Source: Bacteroidales bacterium
Lineage (GTDB): Bacteria; Bacteroidota; Bacteroidia; Bacteroidales; Bacteroidaceae
Reading direction: 5' to 3'
NCBI GenBank assembly: GCA_004558865.1
Contig: SFCY01000024.1
Coordinates: 1-23,103 of the forward strand
DNA: 23,103 nt
Both the position numbers and the translations under genes were made by a program. The first letter of the stretch is position 1. Each line of letters starts with the position of its first letter. The notes beneath the pieces are model-generated. The model did not search any database. It was not told the DNA's origin and saw only the letters and a list, made by a program, of their open reading frames with translations. This document shows, piece by piece, positions 17,069 through 23,103 of this stretch.

Positions 17069-17100
17069 TTTGGCCGACTTGAATAAATTGATTATCTTTG
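17069..17100 (+). promoter_or_regulatory. Strong Bacteroidetes promoter for the hydrolase-HAD gene
   Basis: TTTG at 17069-17072, a 20-base spacer and TATCTTTG at 17093-17100, followed by C, fit the full -33/-7 consensus. This is the best promoter in the window. The expected start is about 17 bases before the ATG at 17124. Confidence 0.75.
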
Positions 17101-17123
17101 CATCCACAAAGAAATATGAGACA

Positions 17124-18119
17124 ATGGAAAACCCTTACTTAAAACAGTTTCCCGACCTGATGGCGGGAAAGAAGATCATGTATGTCCACGGCTTTGGCTC
17201 CTCAGGCCAGTCGGGCACCGTGAAGCGCCTCCACGAGGTGCTGCCCAATGCGGAAATCATTGCCGAGGACATGCCCCTACACCCCGCCGAGGCCATGCAG
17301 CTGCTCCACAAGCTCTGCGACGAGCGCAGGCCCGACCTCATCATCGGCACGTCGATGGGCGGGATGTACACAGAGATGCTCTATGGCTACGACCGCATCT
17401 GCGTGAACCCAGCCCTACAGATGGGCGATACGATGCACGAGCACAACATGATGGGCAAGCAGGTGTGGATGAACCCGCGCAAGGACGGCGAGAAGGAGTT
17501 CATCGTCACCAAGGCCCTCGAGAAGGAATACAAGGAAATCACCAAGCAGTGCTTCAGCGGTGTTACCGAGGAGGAGAAGCGGCGCGTGTTCGGACTCTTC
17601 GGCGACAGGGATCCCATCGTGCACACCTTCGGGCTCTTCAGCCAGCACTATCCGCAGGCCATCCACTTCCACGGCGAGCACCGCATGGACGACCGCAGCT
17701 TCCTGCATGGCGTGGTGCCGGTCATCCGCTGGATCAGCGACCGACAGGAGGGGCGCGAGCGTCCCATCGTCTACATCGACTCCTCCACCCTGCGCGACGA
17801 ATACGGCCATCCCAAGTCGAGCCTCAACAAGGCTTTCGACCTGCTCATCGAGCACTACCAAGTGTTTGTGGTCTGCCCCGCCCCCACCGAGGACCCACAG
17901 GCAATCGCCGGCTGGCAGGATTGGGTGAAGGAGACTTTCGCCGCCCCGGCGTGGAACCACGTGATATTCACCAACCAAAAGGCACAACTCTATGGCGACT
18001 ACTTCATCGACTGCCACCCCGACGCCAATTTCATGGGGACGCGCGTGGAGTTGGGAAGCGACGACATGAAGACGTGGGAAGACGTAATCGTGTTCTTCGA
18101 GAGATTGGGAGGACAATAA
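17124..18119 (+). CDS. YqiA-like alpha/beta hydrolase fused to a degenerate 5'-nucleotidase-like HAD domain
   Basis: A 331-residue cytoplasmic protein in two parts. Residues about 1-205 resemble YqiA/YcfP esterases: IMYVHGFGSSGQSGT after the first strand, nucleophile elbow GTSMGG with S77, a GDRDPIV acid region, and a late HRMDD segment as the likely histidine. Residues about 215-331 resemble NT5C-type 5'(3')-nucleotidases: PIVYIDSS at the first strand, WQDWVKETF, IFTNQKAQLYGDYFID, and WEDVIVFFERL. The HAD nucleophile pattern DxD is replaced by D219-S-S, and GDYLIDD by GDYFIDC, so phosphatase activity is doubtful. The open frame extends to 16995, but the ATG at 17124 follows the promoter closely and starts the conserved part. 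The domain pairing may act as hydrolase plus ligand-binding domain; the substrate is unknown. Confidence 0.8.
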   Translation: MENPYLKQFPDLMAGKKIMYVHGFGSSGQSGTVKRLHEVLPNAEIIAEDMPLHPAEAMQLLHKLCDERRPDLIIGTSMGGMYTEMLYGYDRICVNPALQMGDTMHEHNMMGKQVWMNPRKDGEKEFIVTKALEKEYKEITKQCFSGVTEEEKRRVFGLFGDRDPIVHTFGLFSQHYPQAIHFHGEHRMDDRSFLHGVVPVIRWISDRQEGRERPIVYIDSSTLRDEYGHPKSSLNKAFDLLIEHYQVFVVCPAPTEDPQAIAGWQDWVKETFAAPAWNHVIFTNQKAQLYGDYFIDCHPDANFMGTRVELGSDDMKTWEDVIVFFERLGGQ

Positions 18120-18182
18120 GAGCCACGCCATCGGCCGCTGGCCACCGCCCACCCATCCATCCACAACAAAACAAAACGACTT

Positions 18183-18737
18183 ATGGCAACAGAATTTGAG
18201 AAAATGCGCTCGGAGCAGCTCTACGACTTCTCCGACCCGGAAATCAACCGAAGTCTGCTGCACGCCAAGGAGACCTGTCTCCTGCTCAACCAGCTCACCC
18301 TCACCTCGCCCCGCTATCGTGAGGTGCTGCGCGAGCTGGTGCCTGGCATCCCCGACTCGTCGAGCATCTGCCCGCCCTTCCACTGCGACCACGGAAACGG
18401 CATACGCATGGGCGAGAACTCGTTCATCAACTACAACTGCACCATCCTCGATGGCGCCTACGTCACCATAGGCCACGACGTGAAGATAGGACCCGGCTGC
18501 CATATCCTCACTCCCCAACACCCGAAGGACTATCTTGCCCGCCGCGGCACGCGGGAGACCTCCTTTCCGGTGGAGATTGGCGACGACACGTGGCTCGGCG
18601 GCAACGTGACGGTGCTGCCGGGCGTGAGGATTGGCGCGCGCTGCATCATCGGCGCAGGCGCGGTGGTGGTCAACGACATTCCCGACGACAGCCTGGCCGT
18701 GGGCAATCCCGCCGTGGTGAAGAAATCCCTAAAATAA
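18183..18737 (+). CDS. Hexapeptide-repeat sugar O-acetyltransferase (maltose acetyltransferase family)
   Basis: A 184-residue left-handed beta-helix acetyltransferase of the Maa/NodL/LacA type, which moves acetyl from acetyl-CoA to sugars. The N-terminal Maa-type helical segment includes LYDFSDPEINRSLLHAKE. The hexapeptide repeats include GIRMGENSFINYNCTILDG and VTIGHDVKIGPGCHI. The expected catalytic histidine is H113 in ILTPQHP, and WLGGNVTVLPGVRIG with VVNDIPDDSLAVGNPA is diagnostic. The true sugar acceptor cannot be inferred. It lies 63 bases after the hydrolase-HAD gene and 8 bases before the rhodanese gene, so it is probably in one transcript with both. Confidence 0.92.
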   Translation: MATEFEKMRSEQLYDFSDPEINRSLLHAKETCLLLNQLTLTSPRYREVLRELVPGIPDSSSICPPFHCDHGNGIRMGENSFINYNCTILDGAYVTIGHDVKIGPGCHILTPQHPKDYLARRGTRETSFPVEIGDDTWLGGNVTVLPGVRIGARCIIGAGAVVVNDIPDDSLAVGNPAVVKKSLK

Positions 18738-18745
18738 TAAAGTAC

Positions 18746-19159
18746 ATGAGTATCCGACATTTCCTCACGGCCTTGGTGGGAGCCATGGCCACACTCACAA
18801 GTTGCGAGGCACAAGACAGCATCCCCACCCTGGCCCCCGCCCAGTTTGAGCAGCGCATGAAAGCCGACTCCACGGCCGTGCTCATCGACGTGCGCACGGC
18901 CACGGAGTATTCCGAGGGCCACCTGCCGGGCGCCCGCAACATCGACTTTCTCGAACCGCAATCCTTTGCGCGCGGCATTGCCGCCCTCGACTCCGCGCAT
19001 ACTTATTATGTGTATTGCCGGAGCGGCAACCGCAGCCACAAGGCCGCGATGAGGATGGCGCGGCGCGGGCTACGCGTGGTCGACATGGCGGGCGGCTTCC
19101 GAGCCTGGAGCGCGGCGGGAAAAGAGGCCGTGGCCACCCAGCCCGCCCCGCGCCCATAG
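18746..19159 (+). CDS. Rhodanese-like domain lipoprotein
   Basis: A 137-residue single-domain rhodanese. The N-terminus is a lipoprotein signal peptide with lipobox LTSC and lipidated C20. The rhodanese domain (about 30-130) has VLIDVRTATEYSEGHLPGARNID, the active-site loop YCRSGNRSHKAA with C91, and GGFRAWSAAG near the end. Such proteins carry persulfide sulfur or handle thiols; here the enzyme would be tethered outside the cytoplasm. The frame is open from 18590 inside the acetyltransferase gene, but the lipoprotein signal fixes the start at 18746. It ends 16 bases before the convergent dehydrogenase gene ends, with no obvious terminator between. Confidence 0.9.
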   Translation: MSIRHFLTALVGAMATLTSCEAQDSIPTLAPAQFEQRMKADSTAVLIDVRTATEYSEGHLPGARNIDFLEPQSFARGIAALDSAHTYYVYCRSGNRSHKAAMRMARRGLRVVDMAGGFRAWSAAGKEAVATQPAPRP

Positions 19160-19175
19160 CCCACGGCGGCAAGCC

Positions 19176-19958
19176 TCAGGAGAGCCGCTCCTTGCGGTTC
19201 GGGTCGCGCACGATGACGGAGCCGTTGGCCTGATGGGTGGCCAGCACCAGCACCTCGGCTATCTGCACATGCTCGGGGGCGTTGGCGGCGTAGAGGGCCA
19301 CGTCGGCTATGTCGGCGCCCGTGAGCGGCTGTATGCCCTGGTACACATGGTCGGCGCGGGCCTCGTCGCCGTGGAAACGCACCACACTGAAGTTGGTCTC
19401 CACCAGTCCGGGTTTGATGGTGGTCACGCGCACTGCGGTGTCGGCCACGTCTATGCGCAGCCCGTCGCTGAGAATCTTCACGGCAGCCTTTGTGGCGCAA
19501 TAGACGTTTCCTCCGGCGTATGCGGCGTCGCCGGCCACGCTGCCAATGTTGATGACATGGCCATGGTTGCGCTCCACCATGCCCGGCACGATGAGGCGCG
19601 TCATGGTGAGCAGTCCCTTGATGTTGGTGTCAATCATCGTGGCCCAGTCGTCCTCGTTGCCAGCGTATTCCTTGTCCAGTCCGAGGGCCAGCCCGGCGTT
19701 GTTGATGAGCACGTCCACGCTGCGCCATTCCTCGGGGAGCGAGCCGATGGCCGTCCTCGAGGCCTCGCGGTCGCGCACGTCGAAGACGAGCGGAAGCACC
19801 TCCGCCCCCTCTTTCTCCAATTCCCCCTTCAGCATGTTCAGTTTCTCAGCGCGCCGGCCGGTGAGGATGAGTCGGTAGCCGTCGGCCGCGAACTTGCGTG
19901 CGCAAGCAGCTCCTATGCCACTTGTGGCGCCCGTTATCAATACCAGTTTTTTCTTCAT
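19176..19958 (-). CDS. Short-chain dehydrogenase/reductase, YdfG-like
   Basis: A 260-residue cytoplasmic SDR oxidoreductase, probably NADP-dependent. The Rossmann motif TGATSGIG is at 9-16, with LTGRR after the second strand (R residues favour NADP), NNAG at 86-89, and the catalytic residues S140, Y153 and K157 (GSVAG, VYCATKAAV). The segments LALGLDKEYAGN, WATMIDTNIKGLLTMTR and PGMVERNHGHVINIGSVAGD follow E. coli YdfG (3-hydroxy acid / malonic semialdehyde reductase) closely, so a hydroxy-acid dehydrogenase role is likely. The open frame extends upstream to 20075, but the ATG at 19958 begins the Rossmann strand. It lies 223 bases downstream of the transporter gene on the same strand and has its own -7 box. 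Confidence 0.93.
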   Translation of the reverse strand: MKKKLVLITGATSGIGAACARKFAADGYRLILTGRRAEKLNMLKGELEKEGAEVLPLVFDVRDREASRTAIGSLPEEWRSVDVLINNAGLALGLDKEYAGNEDDWATMIDTNIKGLLTMTRLIVPGMVERNHGHVINIGSVAGDAAYAGGNVYCATKAAVKILSDGLRIDVADTAVRVTTIKPGLVETNFSVVRFHGDEARADHVYQGIQPLTGADIADVALYAANAPEHVQIAEVLVLATHQANGSVIVRDPNRKERLS

Positions 19959-19987
19959 TTTTATTGTTGTTGGTTGGTTTTCAGTTT

Positions 19988-19995
19988 CAAAGTTA
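19988..19995 (-). promoter_or_regulatory. Putative -7 box for the YdfG-like gene
   Basis: On the minus strand this reads TAACTTTG, matching TAnnTTTG. It sits 29 bases before the ATG at 19958, a good distance. No TTTG is visible at -33, so the call is moderate. Confidence 0.45.
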
Positions 19996-20181
19996 ATCAA
20001 CATCCCCCCATCGTCGGCCATGCATCGCCCGCCGCCTGCCATGCGCTGCCCCCACGGCAGCCAAGTGTCCTCCATCGTCTTTGTGCGTCAGCCTACAGCC
20101 CGGCGTCGCCCCCTCTTCGTCCGCCCGCGGTGCGCCCATCGGGCGAAGGCTGGCCGCCAAGGGCCTGTTTTCGGCTGGGAG

Positions 20182-21150
20182 TCAAACGTAGTGCTCATTG
20201 CCCTTGCGGCGGCACGACCATATCTCCAGCGAGTTGATCACGTTCTGCCACACGATGTAGCATCCCGGCCCCACCGTGGAGAGGGGATTGAGATAGGCCG
20301 CGGCTATCCAAATGGCAAAGGCCGTGTTCTTCTGCCCCAAGGCCTGTCCGGCCTCAACGGTGTTGTGGCTGAAATGGCCAATGAAGCGGCCGGTGCCAAA
20401 CTGGAAGAAGCAGAGCAGGAGCGACAGCAGGGCTACGAGCAGGATGAAGCCCGCGGAGGTGCCGGCATGGCAGATATTCATCACCGTGGTGCCCGTGACG
20501 ATGGTGAGCGACACGCCCCAGAGATAATAGCTCAGGTCCTTCACGCCCACGATGAAGCGGTGAAGACGATGGAAGAAGTGCTTCACGATGTAGGCCAGGG
20601 CCATGGGAATGATCAGCACCAAGCTCACGTCGGCAAGAATCTTCAGCAGGGCCTCGGTGAACGAGCGGTCGCCGGAAGGCTCTATCAGGGGGAAACAGAT
20701 GGGAATCAGTATGGCGGTGAGGAAGTTGCTCAGAAAGGTGTAGGTGGTCATCTCTTCCAGACTGCCTCCCAATTTGGCGGTGACCACTGCGGCAGCGGCG
20801 GCGCAGGGGCCGATGATGCACGCCAGCACCGACTCCATGAGGATGAGCCACTCGCCACGCAAGCGGAACAACAGGACCACGCCCACGACGAGAAACACGA
20901 ACAACGCCTGCTGGAGCAGCACGCGCCAATGCCACCTCACGGGCAGGAGCTTGTGGAAGTCAATCTTGCAGAACGTGACGAAGAGGATGCCAAACATGAA
21001 TATCGGCATCACGGTGGGATTGTAGGGCGCATACCATTCGGCTATGGGAGCCAGCGCTGGCACGTTGGCAAAGATGAGATACACCACGGCGCCCGTCAGC
21101 ATGGCAACAGGAAGAGTCCAGTCCTTGATCAACCTAACGATGGAGTTCAT
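20182..21150 (-). CDS. Bile acid:sodium symporter (BASS) family transporter
   Basis: A 322-residue inner-membrane protein with about nine or ten hydrophobic segments, for example LPVAMLTGAVVYLIFANV, VMPIFMFGILFVTF, VLLQQALFVFLVVGVVLLF and ILLVALLSLLLCFFQF. It fits the BASS family of sodium-coupled organic anion carriers. The family-typical crossover near the C-terminus is visible as EAGQALGQKNTAFAIWIAAAYLNPLSTVGP. The substrate in bacteria of this type is unknown; bile acids, pantothenate or other organic acids are possible. The start chosen is the ATG at 21150. The frame is open a further 299 codons upstream, but that part is a leader region and then a pilin gene from different DNA. The native promoter seems cut: a -7 box is present, but the -33 region lies across the join. 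Confidence 0.87.
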   Translation of the reverse strand: MNSIVRLIKDWTLPVAMLTGAVVYLIFANVPALAPIAEWYAPYNPTVMPIFMFGILFVTFCKIDFHKLLPVRWHWRVLLQQALFVFLVVGVVLLFRLRGEWLILMESVLACIIGPCAAAAAVVTAKLGGSLEEMTTYTFLSNFLTAILIPICFPLIEPSGDRSFTEALLKILADVSLVLIIPMALAYIVKHFFHRLHRFIVGVKDLSYYLWGVSLTIVTGTTVMNICHAGTSAGFILLVALLSLLLCFFQFGTGRFIGHFSHNTVEAGQALGQKNTAFAIWIAAAYLNPLSTVGPGCYIVWQNVINSLEIWSCRRKGNEHYV

Positions 21151-21222
21151 GTTATTTACAACTGAATGTTTTTTTAAGATTTGCAGAAGAATGCGGGGCA
21201 AGCCGACGCCTCTTCTCTTCTG

Positions 21223-21230
21223 CAAAATTA
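21223..21230 (-). promoter_or_regulatory. Putative -7 box for the BASS transporter, adjacent to the join
   Basis: On the minus strand this reads TAATTTTG followed by C, a Bacteroidetes -7 match, about 73 bases before the ATG at 21150. The place for its -33 element (about 21250-21255) lies within pilin-coding sequence, with no TTTG. Confidence 0.5.
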
Positions 21231-21245
21231 AGCCAATTAGATGGA
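21225..21245. other. Probable chimeric join between Bacteroidales and Gram-positive DNA
   Basis: On the minus strand, pilin coding sequence reads up to about NIGEAVPFHLIG (codon 213 ends at 21232). It then changes abruptly into a Bacteroidetes-type upstream region with a -7 box and the transporter gene. GC content, codon use and translation-start type differ on the two sides. There is no transposase, integrase, tRNA or repeat at the border, so an assembly chimera is the simplest reading. The exact base cannot be fixed by eye. Confidence 0.75.
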
Positions 21246-21870
21246 AGGGAACAGCCTCGCCTATGTTGTAATCCGCAACATCATTGTAGCCAGTGCCGTA
21301 ACCGCCGTCTTGATTGTACTTGTCATCCTCCAAGACTTTCTTCTCCACGGAAGGAGCAGCGGTTTTAACATCAATTCTGATATCGCCAACCACCTGGAGC
21401 AGAGAGGCGTTGTATGCACCGCCTTCGCCTACATCGTTAGTGGTATCGATAATCAGATAGTAGCCGCCTGGCAAATCGGTAGTACCAACAGTCAGTGCCG
21501 TTCCAGTGCCGGTTTTATTGGCATGGGCCAGCTTGGCAAACGCATTGGCAAGTCCGCCATTCGTATTATTATCGGTCAGTACTTTTGCCACGGCGGCAGC
21601 GTCCGCGCAGGTGCTAAAGAAGCTGCCATAGGTGGTATCAGCCTTCAATGCAGCAAGGAAGGCATCGCTGTCAATGCCGCTGCCCCATACAACATTCTGC
21701 AAAGCGCCTTCAGATTCATTGCCAGCGAATATCTGGTATGCTGTGAAGCTGTGTCCGCTCAGAATACCATCGCTGGGAATGGTAACTGTCGCCGCTAAAG
21801 CATTAGGCAGCATAGCCACGATCATCATGGCGACGAGCAGGAAAGCCAGGAGCTTTTTTGTTGATTTCAT
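21232..21870 (-). pseudogene. Gram-positive pilin (SpaA-type), N-terminal 213 codons, cut at the join
   Basis: The protein begins with a Gram-positive signal peptide (KSTKKLL, hydrophobic core, cleavage near ALAA). A pilin D1-like region follows, with FTAYQIFAG and LPGGYYLIIDTTND. Then comes APSVEKKVLEDDKYN, where the lysines are candidates for the sortase linkage, and WNDVADYNIGEAVPF-type sequence (here YNDVADYNIGEAVPF), the entry to a Cna-B-like domain. The rest of the gene, including Cna-B domains and the LPXTG anchor, is missing at the join. The ATG at 21870 has a canonical Shine-Dalgarno (AAGGA at 21879-21883, 8 bases away), unlike the genes to the left. The frame also opens upstream to an ATG that overlaps the preceding stop as TGATG (22003-22007). 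Codon use and lower GC point to a gut Firmicute. Confidence 0.8.
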
Positions 21871-21875
21871 TTCGT

Positions 21876-21886
21876 CATTCCTTTCT
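21876..21886 (-). promoter_or_regulatory. Shine-Dalgarno site of the pilin gene
   Basis: AGAAAGGAATG on the minus strand puts AAGGA 8 bases before the ATG at 21870. This decides the pilin start in favour of the signal-peptide methionine over the in-frame ATG at 22005. Confidence 0.75.
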
Positions 21887-22004
21887 GGTTTGAATGATTC
21901 GCTGTGGTAAATTTTTGAGAATTGGCCGGGGACCAGCAAAGCTTCCGGGTTGGAGGTCTGTTTCTTCACTGGCTCCCCAAGGACACGGGGCGCTTTTTCA
22001 TCCA

Positions 22005-23103
22005 TCAGCGTTCCCCCTTCCTGCGCTTTTTCACCAGGCCAAGGCAAGCCCCAATGGATACAGCCAGCCCCGTCACCGTGAACATCCCCGTCCCCGCCCC
22101 GCCAGTATTGGGGAGGGTGTAGGTTGGGTTGTCCAAGACCTTGTTGGTAACCGTAATCGTGCCTTGCTGGATGCCTTCATTATTTTCATAGGAGGCCTGG
22201 AAATTTGCATTCGGTTCCTCTACCACATAATAGTAGTAGCTGACGGTATTGCCATTTTCGTCCGAACCGGTCAGGGGCAGATCGGTGAAGGTGTGAGTCC
22301 AGTTGTTTGTGTTATCCAAAGTGACGGTTTTCACCAGCGTACCTTCAGGTACAGCAGGCGTGCTCCCCTGGGTTGTCTTCTGATAGAGGGAAACAGAAAC
22401 CGAACCGCCCGGATTTGTCAGAGCAGCTCCATTTTTGTCCTGCCACTGCTTGTCCACCTGGATGGAGGTCGTGGGGGCTTTGGTGTTCGTGACGATGATG
22501 GAATTGCCGATTTTGTTCAAATCAATGGCATTTGTCAGCGAGAAGCCCTCAGGTACGGCCATCGTTTTGCTCCCGGAGAAGTAGAAATAGTATTCTGAAA
22601 CGGGTGTCTGTAGTAAATAGCCGAAAGGCGCTTTTGTTTCCACCATTTTATAGAGGACGTCGGTTTCATAAACACGCTGCTGCTTTGCCGCGTCCCCCTG
22701 TACGATGGTAATCGCACCATTCTTGTCTGTCGTGTCCGTCCATTTGTACTCCCAACTGCCAGTTGTCACTCCCTCAGTTGTCGTCACACGATAGGCAGAG
22801 ATTGAGAACTTCGCTCCTTCCAAGTACAGACCGTTGTTCGTCGCGTCGACCTTCGTAAGCGTCAGGAGGGAAGAGGAAGAAGTGATGCCGCCAATGGTGG
22901 ACTGGTTCTGCCATTTTTGGGCTTCATCTGATTGTACAATGTCTTGATACCCCGTCCCCTGAAGCGTTGCCGTGTTGCTCACACCCAGAATAAACGTAAC
23001 TCCATCCGGCGCATCGGAGGACACATTATAGGTGTACTTCAACACAAGCGGAGTCTCATCAGGGATCGTCACGGTCAATGTATTCTTTGCCTGAAAGCTG
23101 TTA
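22005..23103 (-). CDS. LPXTG-anchored pilin/adhesin with Cna-B-type domains, C-terminal part
   Basis: The C-terminal ~366 residues of a Gram-positive surface protein; the gene runs off the window at 23103, so there is no true start. A SpaA-like domain begins at LLTLTKVDATNNGLYLEGAKFSI. A Cna-B-type domain follows with SIQVDKQWQD at one end (candidate isopeptide lysine) and YYYYVVEEPN at the other (candidate glutamate). The anchor is LPNTGG, then a hydrophobic segment and the basic tail KKRRKGER. Sortase would cut LPNT/G and join the protein to a pilus or peptidoglycan. On the minus strand it lies upstream of the second pilin gene, as in sortase-assembled pilus operons. A sortase gene would be expected but is not in the window. 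GC is near 50%, lower than the left part. Confidence 0.87.
   Translation of the reverse strand, partial: NSFQAKNTLTVTIPDETPLVLKYTYNVSSDAPDGVTFILGVSNTATLQGTGYQDIVQSDEAQKWQNQSTIGGITSSSSLLTLTKVDATNNGLYLEGAKFSISAYRVTTTEGVTTGSWEYKWTDTTDKNGAITIVQGDAAKQQRVYETDVLYKMVETKAPFGYLLQTPVSEYYFYFSGSKTMAVPEGFSLTNAIDLNKIGNSIIVTNTKAPTTSIQVDKQWQDKNGAALTNPGGSVSVSLYQKTTQGSTPAVPEGTLVKTVTLDNTNNWTHTFTDLPLTGSDENGNTVSYYYYVVEEPNANFQASYENNEGIQQGTITVTNKVLDNPTYTLPNTGGAGTGMFTVTGLAVSIGACLGLVKKRRKGER

Noticed and set aside
16995..17123. N-terminal extension of the hydrolase-HAD protein
   Set aside because: It overlaps the best promoter in the window, and the conserved sequence starts at 17124.
21150..21240. Genuine mobile-element insertion as the source of the pilin DNA
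   Set aside because: No integrase, transposase, terminal repeats, target duplication or tRNA is visible at the border, so an assembly chimera is more economical, though the right end of any element would lie beyond the window.
20182..22047. A 621-codon pilin-transporter fusion as a novel gene
   Set aside because: The two halves come from different kinds of DNA, the middle is a promoter-like non-coding leader, and the transporter has its own ATG. It is better read as two genes brought together by a join.

Overview
The left 21.2 kb of this window looks like the chromosome of a high-GC member of the Bacteroidales, most likely Prevotella or a close relative. The grounds are a type IX secretion sortase (PorU) beside its partner PorV, Bacteroidetes-type promoters (TAnnTTTG at -7, once with a good TTTG at -33), almost no Shine-Dalgarno sequences, and familiar Bacteroidetes genes (TGS-domain nucleoside kinase, ispD/recG cluster). 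No rRNA or tRNA gene, transposon, phage gene or CRISPR array is visible. The last ~1.9 kb (about 21,232 to 23,103) is different: lower GC, different codon use, a canonical Shine-Dalgarno site, and genes for Gram-positive LPXTG-anchored pilins. It is best explained as a chimeric assembly join, less likely as a recent insertion.

Layout. (1) 308-6195, plus strand: a FAH-family hydrolase, porU, porV and ispF, closely spaced and probably one transcription unit, followed by a perfect 16-bp hairpin. (2) 6591-9428, plus strand: a nucleoside (uridine-type) kinase; an HD-domain protein whose leader carries a tandem-repeat/palindrome element; and a small hypothetical protein. These end at a terminator shared with the next, convergent unit. 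(3) 9528-12098, minus strand: NAD kinase, then a half-size ABC exporter. (4) 12334-15705, plus strand: DJ-1/PfpI protein, ispD, recG. The promoters of units 3 and 4 appear to face each other, so their leaders would overlap. (5) 15975-16931: secreted M23 peptidase with LysM, with its own promoter and terminator. (6) 17124-19159, plus strand: a YqiA-like hydrolase fused to a degenerate 5'-nucleotidase-like HAD domain, a hexapeptide-repeat acetyltransferase and a rhodanese lipoprotein. (7) 19176-21150, minus strand: a BASS-family transporter and a YdfG-like short-chain dehydrogenase. (8) 21232-23103, minus strand: the 3' part of an LPXTG adhesin/pilin gene and the first 213 codons of a second pilin gene, which runs in frame into the upstream region of the transporter.

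How the genes work together. PorU and PorV process and anchor T9SS cargo at the outer membrane. IspD and IspF catalyse two steps of the MEP isoprenoid pathway and sit in two separate clusters here. NAD kinase, the nucleoside kinase and RecG are housekeeping. The M23/LysM protein acts on cell-wall peptidoglycan. The LPXTG genes at the right edge need a Gram-positive cell wall and a class of sortase that a Bacteroidales cell would not be expected to use, which is the strongest biological argument that the two parts do not belong to one organism. I found no convincing undescribed multi-gene system. The most interesting items are the join itself, the HD-gene leader element, the hydrolase-HAD fusion and the opposed promoters.
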